Shown here one piece after another: positions 1 to 7,727 of a stretch of DNA of 31,313 nt. A program made the position numbers and the translations under genes. The first letter of the stretch is position 1, and each line of letters starts with the position of its first letter. The notes below the pieces were generated by a model. The model searched no databases. It worked only from the letters and a program-made list of their open reading frames with translations, and was not told the DNA's origin. The stretch comes from RGIG5299 sp045542315 (lineage in GTDB: Bacteria > Bacillota > Clostridia > Oscillospirales > RGIG5299): assembly GCA_045542315.1 (NCBI GenBank), contig JAZQKU010000032.1, forward strand, positions 1-31,313. The letters run 5' to 3'.

Positions 1-28
1 CAAGAGCAATCTTATTGATTACTTTCAT
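1..28 (-). CDS. Start of an unidentified gene, cut by the window edge
   Basis: An ATG on the minus strand at 28-26 opens a frame encoding MKVINKIAL before the window ends. A good ribosome site (GGAG, about seven bases upstream of the ATG) supports a real start, and it lies 43 bases after the spmB stop in the same direction, so it is probably co-transcribed with spmAB. The basic then hydrophobic residues could begin a signal peptide, but nine residues are not enough to name a product. Confidence 0.5.
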
Positions 29-71
29 TCTAACATCTCCTTTAACGTTAGTTTGAACAGAATGCTCCCGT

Positions 72-581
72 TTATTCAAAAAAGTTTACGTATGTAACCG
101 CCGCCGCGACTGCGGTTATATCTGCCAATAATGCCGAAACCAGAATTTTCCATATTCCCTCTATCCTTTTTCCGCCGGTATAAATTGCCAAGGTATAAAA
201 TGTGGTTTCGGTTGAAGTTGTCATAATTGCCGCCATAATTCCTATTTTACTGTCGGCACCGAATTTTGAAATAAGCTCACTCATATAGGAAATCGCGCCG
301 CCTCCCGAAAACGGACGAAGCACCGCAAGCGGAAAAAGCTCCGAGGGCATTTTGAGAAATGCAAATAACGGTGAAAGAAGCCGTGCCAACAGGTTACTTG
401 CGCCGCTTGAAAGAAACATTGAGGTTGCCGAAATAACTATTACAAGTATAGGTAGTATTCTTACTGCAGTTTGCAATCCGTCCTTTGCGCCTTCAGTGAA
501 GACCGAAAGCACTGGAAGCTTTTTTACCATTCCGTAAATTATTACCAAAACCGTTATTGTCGGAACTATCAGGCTTAACAT
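72..581 (-). CDS. spmB: Spore maturation protein B (SpmB)
   Basis: A 169-residue multi-pass membrane protein of the nucleoside-recognition/Gate-domain family. SpmA and SpmB act together during dehydration of the spore core; their absence in Bacillus gives spores with a wetter core, and the molecular activity remains unclear. The sequence shows family hallmarks: a hydrophobic N-terminus, RPFSGGGA near residues 90-97 and the TSTETTFYTLAIY block near residues 121-133. Length matches the family. The ATG at 581 lies inside the end of spmA (7-base overlap), so the two genes are translationally coupled. I am confident of the family because both partner genes are present in the canonical order. Confidence 0.94.
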   Translation of the reverse strand: MLSLIVPTITVLVIIYGMVKKLPVLSVFTEGAKDGLQTAVRILPILVIVISATSMFLSSGASNLLARLLSPLFAFLKMPSELFPLAVLRPFSGGGAISYMSELISKFGADSKIGIMAAIMTTSTETTFYTLAIYTGGKRIEGIWKILVSALLADITAVAAAVTYVNFFE

Positions 582-1147
582 TTTCGTTTTTTCTCCGTTA
601 TAATATTAAGTATAAAATATGCCAGAAGTCCTACGGCAAGCGATATAAACGACACAATCCAAACGGGAATTATTATTGAAAAAGGGTCTTTTGCACCGTT
701 TGATGCTCTTATTGCCGCAACGGTTGTGGGAAATATCTGAAGTGACGCAGTGTTAAAAAGCAAAAAGTAACCGAGCGTTTTATATTTTTTCTCCTTGATC
801 AGCTTCTCTGTCGCGGCTATCCCCGACGGAGTTGCGGCATTTCCGAGTCCGAGAATATTGGCAGAAACGTTTTCGGAAATTTTTTCCTTTGTTTCTTTTG
901 ATGCGCCTTTGAAAAACAGCTTTATAACGGGTGAAAGCAGCTTGCTGATTTTTTCGGTAAAACCGCATTTTTCCAAAACCTTCAAAAGTCCGGACCAAAG
1001 CACAAGGGTACCCACTATTGATATAACGAGCGTTACCGCCTTCTCGGGACCCTCAAGAAAGGCAGAGGCCGTTTCTGCAATTTGTCCGCCAAAAATCGCC
1101 GTGACCGTTGAAAAAATTATTAAGACCGCAATCAATGATTCAAGCAT
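575..1147 (-). CDS. spmA: Spore maturation protein A (SpmA)
   Basis: A 190-residue multi-pass membrane protein of the same Gate-domain superfamily as SpmB. Visible hallmarks are the hydrophobic N-terminal helix, the LVLWSGLLKV segment and the diagnostic ANILGLGNAATPSGI motif near residues 95-110. It starts at the ATG at 1147, preceded by AAAAGGAGCGG with the GGAG about nine bases away. It is the first gene of the spmA-spmB transcript and is divergent from the sortase gene. In Bacillus the operon is switched on in the mother cell; I could not identify a convincing sporulation-sigma promoter in the 151-base divergent region, so regulation here is inferred from the family only. Confidence 0.94.
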   Translation of the reverse strand: MLESLIAVLIIFSTVTAIFGGQIAETASAFLEGPEKAVTLVISIVGTLVLWSGLLKVLEKCGFTEKISKLLSPVIKLFFKGASKETKEKISENVSANILGLGNAATPSGIAATEKLIKEKKYKTLGYFLLFNTASLQIFPTTVAAIRASNGAKDPFSIIIPVWIVSFISLAVGLLAYFILNIITEKKRKC

Positions 1148-1238
1148 AAAAACCGCTCCTTTTCACAGTAGTTAATATGCTTTCTTTTCATTTTATATGT
1201 AGCTTATCTGAAAATGTTATGAATTCTCATTATTTGAC

Positions 1239-1267
1239 TTGATAAAACCGAAACCATTTGCTATAAT
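1239..1267 (+). promoter_or_regulatory. Sigma-A type promoter of the sortase gene
   Basis: TTGATA at 1239-1244, a 17-base spacer and TATAAT at 1262-1267 preceded by TGC, giving an extended -10. The start codon at 1299 follows about 32 bases after the -10 with AAGGAG between. This layout also rules out the in-frame TTG at 1239 as a translation start. Confidence 0.8.
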
Positions 1268-1298
1268 ATATATCAGTATATTTAAGGAGTCCGACATA

Positions 1299-2408
1299 AT
1301 GAGTAATGACAAGAAAATTCTCGCAAAGCGTTTCTTTCTTGACACGATTCTTTGCGTTTTTCTCTTGGTTTTTTTAATAAACGGCTATAAGCTTTTCGTC
1401 TGGGCAACGGAAAATTATCAAAGCGATAAGATAATGGAAGACCTTAACAGTAATAATAACGAAAGCGGAAACGGTCAGGTTATTATAATTCCGCCGTCTT
1501 CAAATTCATCAGATACAACCTCAGATACCGGCAGTTCCTCCTCTTCCAATGAATCAAGCGGTGAAACAAGCAGTGATGGCGAGACCTCTTCCCTTTCAAA
1601 ATACGATATAATTTATCAAACTCTTTATAAGGATTTCACGGGATTAAAAGCAAGAAATACGGAAACAAAGGGTTGGATAAAGGTTGCGGGTCTTCAAAAG
1701 CTTGATTATCCCTTTGTGCAAAACAAAGACGATACTTATTACCTTTACCACGATTTCGATAAAAAATGGTCATCTGCAGGCTGGGTTTTTGCCGACAACG
1801 ATGTAAATTTTAAAAATTGGAATCCCAACAGTCTCTTCCTCGGACATTCAAGAAATAACGGAACCATGTTCGGTTCTCTTCACAGATGCTTTGAAAGACC
1901 GTGGTACAGCAATGCAAGTAACCACTACGTCTTTATTACAACCGAAGAAGACGAACTGATCTTTCAGGTCTTTTCTGTTTACCATACGAACATTTACAGC
2001 GGATACGACCGACAGGCATTCACATACGAGCAGCAGTTTGCAAAATTCATTGAGGATGCGGTTTCGAGAAACGAGGTTTCTGCCGTCGATTACGGCGCTT
2101 CAACCGACGATATCGTTATAACACTTACTACCTGCAACGGCGGAGTCGGTACGACCGAAAGAGTCGCACTTCACGCGAAGCTCGTATATTCAAAAAACGA
2201 TCCCTCGCTCGAAAGCTATAAATATGAATTCAAGGAAATGCCGGAAGTGCCCACTCTTCCCTCTGGCACCCCCTTGCCCTCCTACCTTCCCACTTTACCG
2301 GAAAATTCCTCAAGTGAAGAGCAAAGCAGCTCTGTTGAAAGCTCCACCGAGGTCTCGTCAAATGAAAGCACAGCGACCTCGGCGGTTACATCAGGTGATT
2401 CAGTATGA
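1299..2408 (+). CDS. Class B sortase with serine-rich flanks
   Basis: A membrane-anchored cysteine transpeptidase that would cut sorted surface proteins and join them to peptidoglycan. The 369-residue protein has an N-terminal membrane helix (residues about 11-32), a Ser/Thr/Glu/Gly-rich linker (about 65-100), the sortase domain, then a Pro-rich and Ser-rich tail of about 60 residues. The active site is complete: His183 in LGHSRNNGTMFGSL, Cys279 in TLTTC and Arg288 in ERVALHA, the class B arrangement. The ATG at 1299 is chosen because AAGGAG lies nine bases upstream and an earlier in-frame TTG falls on the promoter -35. The low-complexity C-terminal tail is unusual, because sortases normally stop soon after the Arg strand. 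No sortase substrate is visible in the window. Confidence 0.9.
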   Translation: MSNDKKILAKRFFLDTILCVFLLVFLINGYKLFVWATENYQSDKIMEDLNSNNNESGNGQVIIIPPSSNSSDTTSDTGSSSSSNESSGETSSDGETSSLSKYDIIYQTLYKDFTGLKARNTETKGWIKVAGLQKLDYPFVQNKDDTYYLYHDFDKKWSSAGWVFADNDVNFKNWNPNSLFLGHSRNNGTMFGSLHRCFERPWYSNASNHYVFITTEEDELIFQVFSVYHTNIYSGYDRQAFTYEQQFAKFIEDAVSRNEVSAVDYGASTDDIVITLTTCNGGVGTTERVALHAKLVYSKNDPSLESYKYEFKEMPEVPTLPSGTPLPSYLPTLPENSSSEEQSSSVESSTEVSSNESTATSAVTSGDSV

Positions 2409-2620
2409 AAGTTTTAGGTTTGATTTTTTGTCTTATTTCAATAATTCTTGTTGTTTTCTTCTTTAAAACGTCTGCGGCAATCAACCGTATGCGCGTTTCC
2501 GCAAAGTTGACCGACAACGAAAGAGCCTCCTTTTACAAGAAGGTTACCGCTCTCGTTCTTATTGGCATCGCAACCGCCGCTTGCTCTGCGGCATCGGTTA
2601 TTTGTATGCTTCAAGGTTAA
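2405..2620 (+). CDS. Small two-helix membrane protein coupled to the sortase
   Basis: A 71-residue protein with a hydrophobic helix at residues about 2-20, a basic central loop (KLTDNERASFYKK) and a second helix at about 47-68. The ATG overlaps the sortase stop as ATGA, with AGGTGA just upstream, so translation is coupled. I do not recognise the family. Its position suggests a helper or partner of the sortase, but that is inference from arrangement alone. Its last 23 bases overlap the end of spoVAD on the other strand. Confidence 0.7.
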   Translation: MKVLGLIFCLISIILVVFFFKTSAAINRMRVSAKLTDNERASFYKKVTALVLIGIATAACSAASVICMLQG

Positions 2621-3623
2621 ATTCTACAAGATGAGCGATCGATGCAATAGATTCCTTTTGTAAAAGCATCATCGGCGACATCAACGCACCGGTACCGATA
2701 AACAAAACTTTTTTCATCCTTCCCGCTATCATTTCGGGAAGGATTTTTGCTGTTAAAACGGTGGCAGAGCATCCACAGCCTGAGCCGCCCGAGTGGACGT
2801 CTTGCTTCTTTTCGTCAAAGATCATAAGTCCGCAGTCATCGTAATTATCCTTAAGATATATTCCTTCCTTTTTAAAAAGCTCTCTTACTATATCGGAGCC
2901 GATTTTCCCGAGGTCACCCGAAAGGATTATGTCAAAATCCTCGGGCGTTAGGCCCGTGTCATTGAAGTATGCAAAAAGTGTATCAAAAAACGCAGGCGCC
3001 ATTGCCGCTCCCATATTGTTGGCGTCTGTTATTCCGAGGTCAATTATTCTTCCAACCGTTGCACGCTTAACAATAACGGGGTATTTTCCTCTCTCTGAAG
3101 AAAGGGTTACCGCTCCGCTTCCCGTTACCGTCCATTGAGCGGAGGGCGGTCTTTGTCCTCCGTATTCGAGCGGAAACCGAAACTGCCTTTCGGCAGTACA
3201 AAAATGTGACGAGGCGGCGGAAACGGTGTTTTTTGCATAACCGCCGTCTATCATAAACGATGCAACGGCAATGCTTTCCGCCATAGTGGCGCAAGCATTG
3301 AACAAGCCAATAAAAGGAAGGCCGAGCTCACGCATACAGTAAGAGGTTGCAGTGCATTGATTTAAAAGATCGCCGCCTATTGACAGGTCAAATTCCTCCT
3401 TCCTCTTACCGCTTTTATCTATTGCAAAATCTATTGCGCGCCTCATAAACTCCGTTTCGGCAAGCTCGTAGCTGGCTTTTCCAAGACCGTCGTCACTTGC
3501 AACGAAGTCAAAAAGACTGCCCAAAGGGCCTTCCATTTCCTTTGTACCCGCCGCAGAGCCGTATCCTGTGAGATAGACCGGAGATGCAAACTCGACCGTT
3601 CTTTTTCCTATTCTTTTATACAT
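2598..3623 (-). CDS. spoVAD: Stage V sporulation protein AD (SpoVAD)
   Basis: A thiolase-fold protein of the SpoVA machinery, which moves dipicolinic acid (Ca-DPA) into the forespore and out again on germination; SpoVAD binds DPA. The 341-residue length and motifs fit: an N-terminal VYLTGYGSAAG segment, IGGDLLNQCTATSY, Cys111 in LFNACATMAES at the thiolase-like nucleophile site, SGDLGKIGSDI, and a Gly/Cys-rich SGGSGCGCSA region. It starts at the ATG at 3623 with GGGTGAT upstream. SpoVAC and SpoVAE, its usual neighbours, are not beside it here: downstream is the convergent small membrane gene and upstream the divergent pfl promoter. Either the other spoVA genes are elsewhere or this is a separate copy. 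Confidence 0.93.
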   Translation of the reverse strand: MYKRIGKRTVEFASPVYLTGYGSAAGTKEMEGPLGSLFDFVASDDGLGKASYELAETEFMRRAIDFAIDKSGKRKEEFDLSIGGDLLNQCTATSYCMRELGLPFIGLFNACATMAESIAVASFMIDGGYAKNTVSAASSHFCTAERQFRFPLEYGGQRPPSAQWTVTGSGAVTLSSERGKYPVIVKRATVGRIIDLGITDANNMGAAMAPAFFDTLFAYFNDTGLTPEDFDIILSGDLGKIGSDIVRELFKKEGIYLKDNYDDCGLMIFDEKKQDVHSGGSGCGCSATVLTAKILPEMIAGRMKKVLFIGTGALMSPMMLLQKESIASIAHLVEFNLEAYK

Positions 3624-3700
3624 TTTATCACCCGTGCTTTTTTATTTTTATTTTGACTTGATTTGCCTTGAATTATTCGGTAACTTTTTTATTTTTATCA

Positions 3701-3729
3701 TTGACAAATCTATCGTTTGGGTGTAAAAT
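3701..3729 (+). promoter_or_regulatory. Sigma-A promoter for the ZTP riboswitch and pfl operon
   Basis: A consensus TTGACA at 3701-3706, a 17-base spacer and TAAAAT at 3724-3729. Transcription would start near 3736, just before the riboswitch aptamer. Confidence 0.85.
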
Positions 3730-3740
3730 ATATAAGTAAG

Positions 3741-3810
3741 GTTTACACGACTGACGGAGCCCGCAGATAACTGCGATGAAGTGTAAATTATAATCGCCGA
3801 CCGTCTGGGC
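3741..3810 (+). promoter_or_regulatory. ZTP (pfl-motif) riboswitch aptamer
   Basis: The RNA folds as the known ZMP/ZTP aptamer. The P1 arms TTTACAC (3742-3748) and GTGTAAA (3781-3787) are perfect complements. Between them lie the conserved GACTGACGGA, a P2 hairpin CGCAG-ATAA-CTGCG (3762-3775) and ATGAA. After a short linker comes the second domain GCCGACCGTCTGGGC (3796-3810), the most conserved part of the motif. This family senses the purine intermediate ZMP (AICAR phosphate) and its triphosphate, signals of low 10-formyl-tetrahydrofolate, and commonly sits before pfl, purH or fhs. Ligand binding should favour read-through into pflB. Confidence 0.93.
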
Positions 3811-3843
3811 AAATCGGAGTTGTGCCGATTTGTCTTTTTTTAT
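3808..3843 (+). terminator. Intrinsic terminator forming the riboswitch expression platform
   Basis: The stem GGCAAATCGG (3808-3817) pairs with CCGATTTGTC (3825-3834) across AGTTGTG, with one G-U pair, followed by a T-run from 3835. Its 5' arm uses the GGC of the aptamer's conserved CTGGGC, so aptamer and terminator compete for the same bases, as expected for a transcriptional ON switch. Confidence 0.88.
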
Positions 3844-3865
3844 TTTTTCTCGGAGGAAAATGACA

Positions 3866-6097
3866 ATGGAACACAAAAATTGGAACGGATTTGTTAAAAA
3901 CGTATGGCAGGATGAGATCAACGTGCGTGATTTCATCCAGTCTAACTATAAGGAATATACCGGCGACGCAAGCTTTCTATCTAATGCTACAAAACGCACA
4001 AGCGCTCTTATGAGCAAGGTGCAGGAGCTTTTTGCCGAAGAAAGACGTCGCGGAGGAGTTTTGGATATAGATACCGAAACCGTAACCTCTCTTACTGCTT
4101 ATAAGCCCGGTTATATTGATAAAGATAATGAAATCATCGTAGGAATGCAGACCGACAGCCCCTTAAAGCGCGGTGTCAACCCCTTTGGCGGTATCAGAAT
4201 GGCTCGTCAGGCTTGCGAGGCTTACGGATATAAATTGAGCGATAAAATAGAAAACGAGTTTAAATTCAAAACAACTCATAACGACGGCGTATTCCGTGCT
4301 TACACCGACGAGATGCGTGCCGCAAGAAAGAGCCACGTTATTACCGGCCTTCCCGATGCCTACGGCAGAGGCAGAATCATAGGTGATTACAGACGCGTTG
4401 CTCTTTACGGTGTTGACAGGCTTATTGCCGAAAAGAAAAAGGATAAAAAGGCAGTTTCGGCAAGTGACTTCAACGTTGATCAGATAAGACAAAGCGAGGA
4501 GCTTTTCCAGCAGATCTCCTTCCTCGGTTATATGAAGGAAATGGCTGCTATGTACGGTTTTGACATAAGCGAGCCCGCAGCTAATGCAAAAGAGGCTATT
4601 CAGTGGACCTATTTTGCTTATCTTGCAGCAATCAAGGAGCAAAACGGCGCCGCTATGTCACTCGGAAGAGTATCTACCTTTTTTGATATCTATATTGAAA
4701 GAGATATTGCAAACGGCACCCTCACAGAGGAAGGCGCCCAGGAGCTTATGGACGATTTTGTTATAAAGCTCCGTATTGCAAGGCATCTCCGCACCCCCGA
4801 ATATAACGAGCTTTTCGGCGGTGACCCCATGTGGATCACCGAGGTAGTCGGCGGTATGGGCGTTGACGGCAGAACTCTTGTTACCAAAAACAGCTTCAGA
4901 ATGCTTAACACCCTTTATACCCTCGGCTCGTCGCCCGAGCCCAATCTCACTATATTGTGGTCAACCTCTCTTCCTGAAAATTTCAAGAGATTCTGTGCAA
5001 AGGTTTCGGCTGATACCGATTCCATTCAGTATGAGAACGATGACGTTATGCGTCCTCTTCACGGCGACGATTACGCAATCGCCTGCTGTGTTTCCGCTAT
5101 GGGGATCGGAAAACAGATGCAGTTTTTCGGTGCCCGTTGCAACCTTGCAAAGCTTCTGCTTATCGCTTTGAACGGCGGCTATGACACCTCGAGCGGTATT
5201 CACATCGGTCCGCAGATGGCTGTTATTGAGGGCGATGCTCTTGATTTTGATACAGTTATGGAGAGATTTAACGTTTATATCGCTTGGCTTTCACATCTTT
5301 ACGTCAACACCATGAACGTTATTCACTATATGGATGACAAATATGCATGCGAAAAAACCCAGAAGGCTCTTCACGATACCGACGTTACCCGCTTTATGGC
5401 GTTTGGTATTGCAGGTCTTTCAGTTGTTGCCGACTCGCTTTCGGCTATAAAATACGCCAAGGTCCACCCCATTAAAAACGAAGAGGGCTTTATCACCGAA
5501 TTCAATACGGTTGGATCCTTCCCGAAATACGGCAACGATGACGACAGAGTTGACCTTATTGCAAAGGATATGGCACACACTGTTATCACCGAGCTTCGCA
5601 AGACGCCCACCTACAGAAACGCTATACACACTCTTTCCGTTCTCACCATCACCTCTAACGTTGCTTACGGCAAGCATACCGCGGCAACTCCCGACGGAAG
5701 AAAGAACGGCGAGCCCTTTGCGCCCGGCGCAAACCCGATGCATAACCGCGAGGAAAACGGCGCTCTTGCTTCTCTGAATTCAGTTTCAAAGATCTGCTAC
5801 GCAGATTGCCGCGACGGTATTTCAAACACCTTCTCGATCACTCCCGATGCACTCGGAAAAACAGAGGACGAAAGAGTTACAAACCTTGTTACCGTGCTTG
5901 ACGGCTATTTCGCAAAGAAGGCACATCATTTGAACGTTAACGTTTTAAACCGCGAAACGCTCCTTAAGGCTTACGAAAATCCCGAGGAATATCCCAACCT
6001 TACCATTCGTGTATCGGGCTATGCCGTTAACTTCAACAAGCTTTCGCGCGAGCAGCAGCGCGAGGTTATAAGCAGAACCTTCCACGAGAGAGTTTAA
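3866..6097 (+). CDS. pflB: Pyruvate formate-lyase (formate acetyltransferase)
   Basis: A glycyl-radical enzyme that converts pyruvate and CoA to acetyl-CoA and formate in anaerobic fermentation; the formate also feeds 10-formyl-tetrahydrofolate synthesis. The 743-residue protein shows the paired catalytic cysteines Cys407-Cys408 in IACCVSAMG and the radical Gly718 in RVSGYAVNF near the C-terminus. Two ATGs lie in frame (3860 and 3866). I chose 3866 because GGAGG at 3852-3856 is nine bases away, against three for the other. It follows a ZTP riboswitch and terminator and is followed one base later by its activase gene. The enzyme would be destroyed by oxygen once activated, which supports a strict anaerobe. 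Confidence 0.97.
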   Translation: MEHKNWNGFVKNVWQDEINVRDFIQSNYKEYTGDASFLSNATKRTSALMSKVQELFAEERRRGGVLDIDTETVTSLTAYKPGYIDKDNEIIVGMQTDSPLKRGVNPFGGIRMARQACEAYGYKLSDKIENEFKFKTTHNDGVFRAYTDEMRAARKSHVITGLPDAYGRGRIIGDYRRVALYGVDRLIAEKKKDKKAVSASDFNVDQIRQSEELFQQISFLGYMKEMAAMYGFDISEPAANAKEAIQWTYFAYLAAIKEQNGAAMSLGRVSTFFDIYIERDIANGTLTEEGAQELMDDFVIKLRIARHLRTPEYNELFGGDPMWITEVVGGMGVDGRTLVTKNSFRMLNTLYTLGSSPEPNLTILWSTSLPENFKRFCAKVSADTDSIQYENDDVMRPLHGDDYAIACCVSAMGIGKQMQFFGARCNLAKLLLIALNGGYDTSSGIHIGPQMAVIEGDALDFDTVMERFNVYIAWLSHLYVNTMNVIHYMDDKYACEKTQKALHDTDVTRFMAFGIAGLSVVADSLSAIKYAKVHPIKNEEGFITEFNTVGSFPKYGNDDDRVDLIAKDMAHTVITELRKTPTYRNAIHTLSVLTITSNVAYGKHTAATPDGRKNGEPFAPGANPMHNREENGALASLNSVSKICYADCRDGISNTFSITPDALGKTEDERVTNLVTVLDGYFAKKAHHLNVNVLNRETLLKAYENPEEYPNLTIRVSGYAVNFNKLSREQQREVISRTFHERV

Positions 6098-6098
6098 A

Positions 6099-6800
6099 AT
6101 GGAAAAAGGAAGAATTCACTCCTTTCAGAGTCTTGGAACCGTTGACGGGCCCGGAGTGCGCTTTGTTGCCTTCCTTCAGGGCTGCAATCTGAGATGTAAA
6201 TGCTGTCACAACCCCGATACCTGGAGCTGTAACGGCGGAGAGATTTACACGGCAGAGGACGTTGTAAGCCGCGCCGTGAGATACCGCGAATATTTCGGCG
6301 AAAATGGCGGTATTACCCTTTCCGGCGGAGAACCGTTGCTGCAGGCAGCCTTTGCCCGTGAAATATTCGAGCTTTGCAAAGTTAATGGCATTAACACCTG
6401 CCTTGATACCTCAGGCTCGGTCTTTAACGACAACGTCAAAAAGCTTCTTGACGTAACCGACAGAGTTTTATTAGATATAAAATACACGAATGACGTGGAT
6501 TATAAAGAAAACGTCGGTTGTGATTACCAAAGAGTAATTGATTTTCTTGAATATCTTAACGAGAAAGCTATTCCCGTTACCTTGAGGCAGGTTATTATCC
6601 CAACGGTAAACGACAGCAAGGAAAACGTCCAGAAGCTTAAAGAGCTTTCACTGCGCTTCAAGTCCGTTGACAAAACAGAGCTTTTGCCGTTTCGAAAGAT
6701 ATGTCAGGTAAAATACGATTCTATGGGTATTCCCTTTCCCTTTTCGGAAATCCCCGAGCCATCAAAAGAAACGATGGACTGCTTGAATTCAATTTTATAA
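6099..6800 (+). CDS. pflA: Pyruvate formate-lyase activating enzyme
   Basis: A radical SAM enzyme that installs the glycyl radical on PflB by abstracting a hydrogen with a 5'-deoxyadenosyl radical. The 233-residue protein carries the 4Fe-4S motif CxxxCxxC as GCNLRCKCCHNPDTW near residues 29-43, the GGI-TLSGGEPLLQ strand that contacts SAM, and the later DTSG and LLDIKYTN blocks typical of PFL activases. The ATG lies one base after the pflB stop with only a weak upstream ribosome site, so translation is probably coupled. Together with the riboswitch this makes a self-contained pfl operon. Confidence 0.96.
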   Translation: MEKGRIHSFQSLGTVDGPGVRFVAFLQGCNLRCKCCHNPDTWSCNGGEIYTAEDVVSRAVRYREYFGENGGITLSGGEPLLQAAFAREIFELCKVNGINTCLDTSGSVFNDNVKKLLDVTDRVLLDIKYTNDVDYKENVGCDYQRVIDFLEYLNEKAIPVTLRQVIIPTVNDSKENVQKLKELSLRFKSVDKTELLPFRKICQVKYDSMGIPFPFSEIPEPSKETMDCLNSIL

Positions 6801-6816
6801 TTCGGAGTTGATTACA

Positions 6817-7623
6817 ATGTGGGAAAAAATATTGAATTTTATTATTGAGCTTGCCACCTCATTCGGAATCAAGCTTGTAGCTGCGATTTTTGTTTTCGTT
6901 GTCGGTGCAAAAATTATAAATTGGTTTGTTAAATGGCTTAAAAAGTCACCAAAGCTTGATAATATGGACGCAAGCCTTCGCTCGTTTATCGCAAGCTTTT
7001 CGAGAATTGGGCTTTATATTTGCCTGGTTATCACCGTTGCTGTAATTTTGGGTATTCCCACCACCTCATTTATCACGGCCCTTGCCTCCTGCGGCGTTGC
7101 AATAGGTCTTGCAATGCAGGGATTTTTAAGCAACTTTGCGGGCGGTCTTATGATTCTTCTTTTTAAGCCCTTCAAGGTCGGTGATTACATTGAAGCAGCC
7201 GACGGTTCGGGTACGGTTGAAGATATTTCCGTGGTTTACACCGTCCTTACAACCCCCGACAATAAACGTATTACCGTTCCGAACGGCTTGCTTACAAACG
7301 AATCGATAACCAACTATTCCGTCAATAACACCCGCAGAGTTGATCTCACCTTCTCTGCGTCTTATAAAAACGATGTTGAAGCAGTTAAAGCTATTCTTAC
7401 CGAGGTGGTCACCTCTCATCCTCTCGTTATGAAAAAGCCCGCTCCTTTTATAAGACTTGCTTCACACGCAGACAGCTCGCTTAATTACAGCGTTAAAGTC
7501 TGGTGCAAGAACAAGGATTACTGGACCGTTCATTTCGACCTCACAGAGGCCGTTAAAAAGGCATTTGATGAAAACGGTATCGAGATACCCTATCCTCAGC
7601 TCGACGTTCATATTGACAAATAA
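6817..7623 (+). CDS. mscS: Small-conductance mechanosensitive channel (MscS family)
   Basis: A 268-residue MscS-type channel that opens under membrane tension to release solutes on hypo-osmotic shock. Three membrane helices are visible at about residues 10-35, 58-85 and 88-120. The third has the Ala/Gly-packed pore pattern GVAIGLAMQGFLSNFAGGLMI and continues into FKVGDYIE at the start of the beta domain; NKRITVPNG and the alpha/beta C-terminal domain follow. The ATG at 6817 has GGAG nine bases upstream; an earlier in-frame TTG at 6808 has no suitable site. It lies 16 bases after pflA and is closed by a strong terminator, so it is likely the last gene of the pfl transcript. Confidence 0.93.
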   Translation: MWEKILNFIIELATSFGIKLVAAIFVFVVGAKIINWFVKWLKKSPKLDNMDASLRSFIASFSRIGLYICLVITVAVILGIPTTSFITALASCGVAIGLAMQGFLSNFAGGLMILLFKPFKVGDYIEAADGSGTVEDISVVYTVLTTPDNKRITVPNGLLTNESITNYSVNNTRRVDLTFSASYKNDVEAVKAILTEVVTSHPLVMKKPAPFIRLASHADSSLNYSVKVWCKNKDYWTVHFDLTEAVKKAFDENGIEIPYPQLDVHIDK

Positions 7624-7628
7624 TTTAA

Positions 7629-7652
7629 AACTCGCCATAAGGCGAGTTTTTT
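7629..7652 (+). terminator. Intrinsic terminator after the pfl-mscS operon
   Basis: A perfect 8-base stem AACTCGCC / GGCGAGTT with an ATAA tetraloop, directly followed by a run of T. Confidence 0.92.
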
Positions 7653-7676
7653 CTTTAAATTTATTTATTTATAATC

Positions 7677-7705
7677 TTGACAGTTAATAATATTTATGAT
7701 AGACT
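7677..7705 (+). promoter_or_regulatory. Sigma-A promoter of the murT-gatD-like pair
   Basis: A consensus TTGACA at 7677-7682, a 17-base spacer containing TGA just before the -10, and TAGACT at 7700-7705 (extended -10). It lies directly after the preceding terminator and about 22 bases before the likely start codon. Confidence 0.72.
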
Positions 7706-7727
7706 TTTTTTATTAAATATAAAGGGA

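Noticed and set aside
795..1175. Open frame on the plus strand opposite spmA
   Set aside because: Shadow of spmA; the spmA motifs are unambiguous on the minus strand.
1239..1298. TTG at 1239 as the sortase start
   Set aside because: It overlaps the promoter -35 and has no ribosome site; ATG at 1299 has AAGGAG at good spacing.
4163..4642. Open frame of 159 codons on the minus strand inside pflB
   Set aside because: Fully inside pflB with no ribosome site; composition follows the opposite strand of a real gene.
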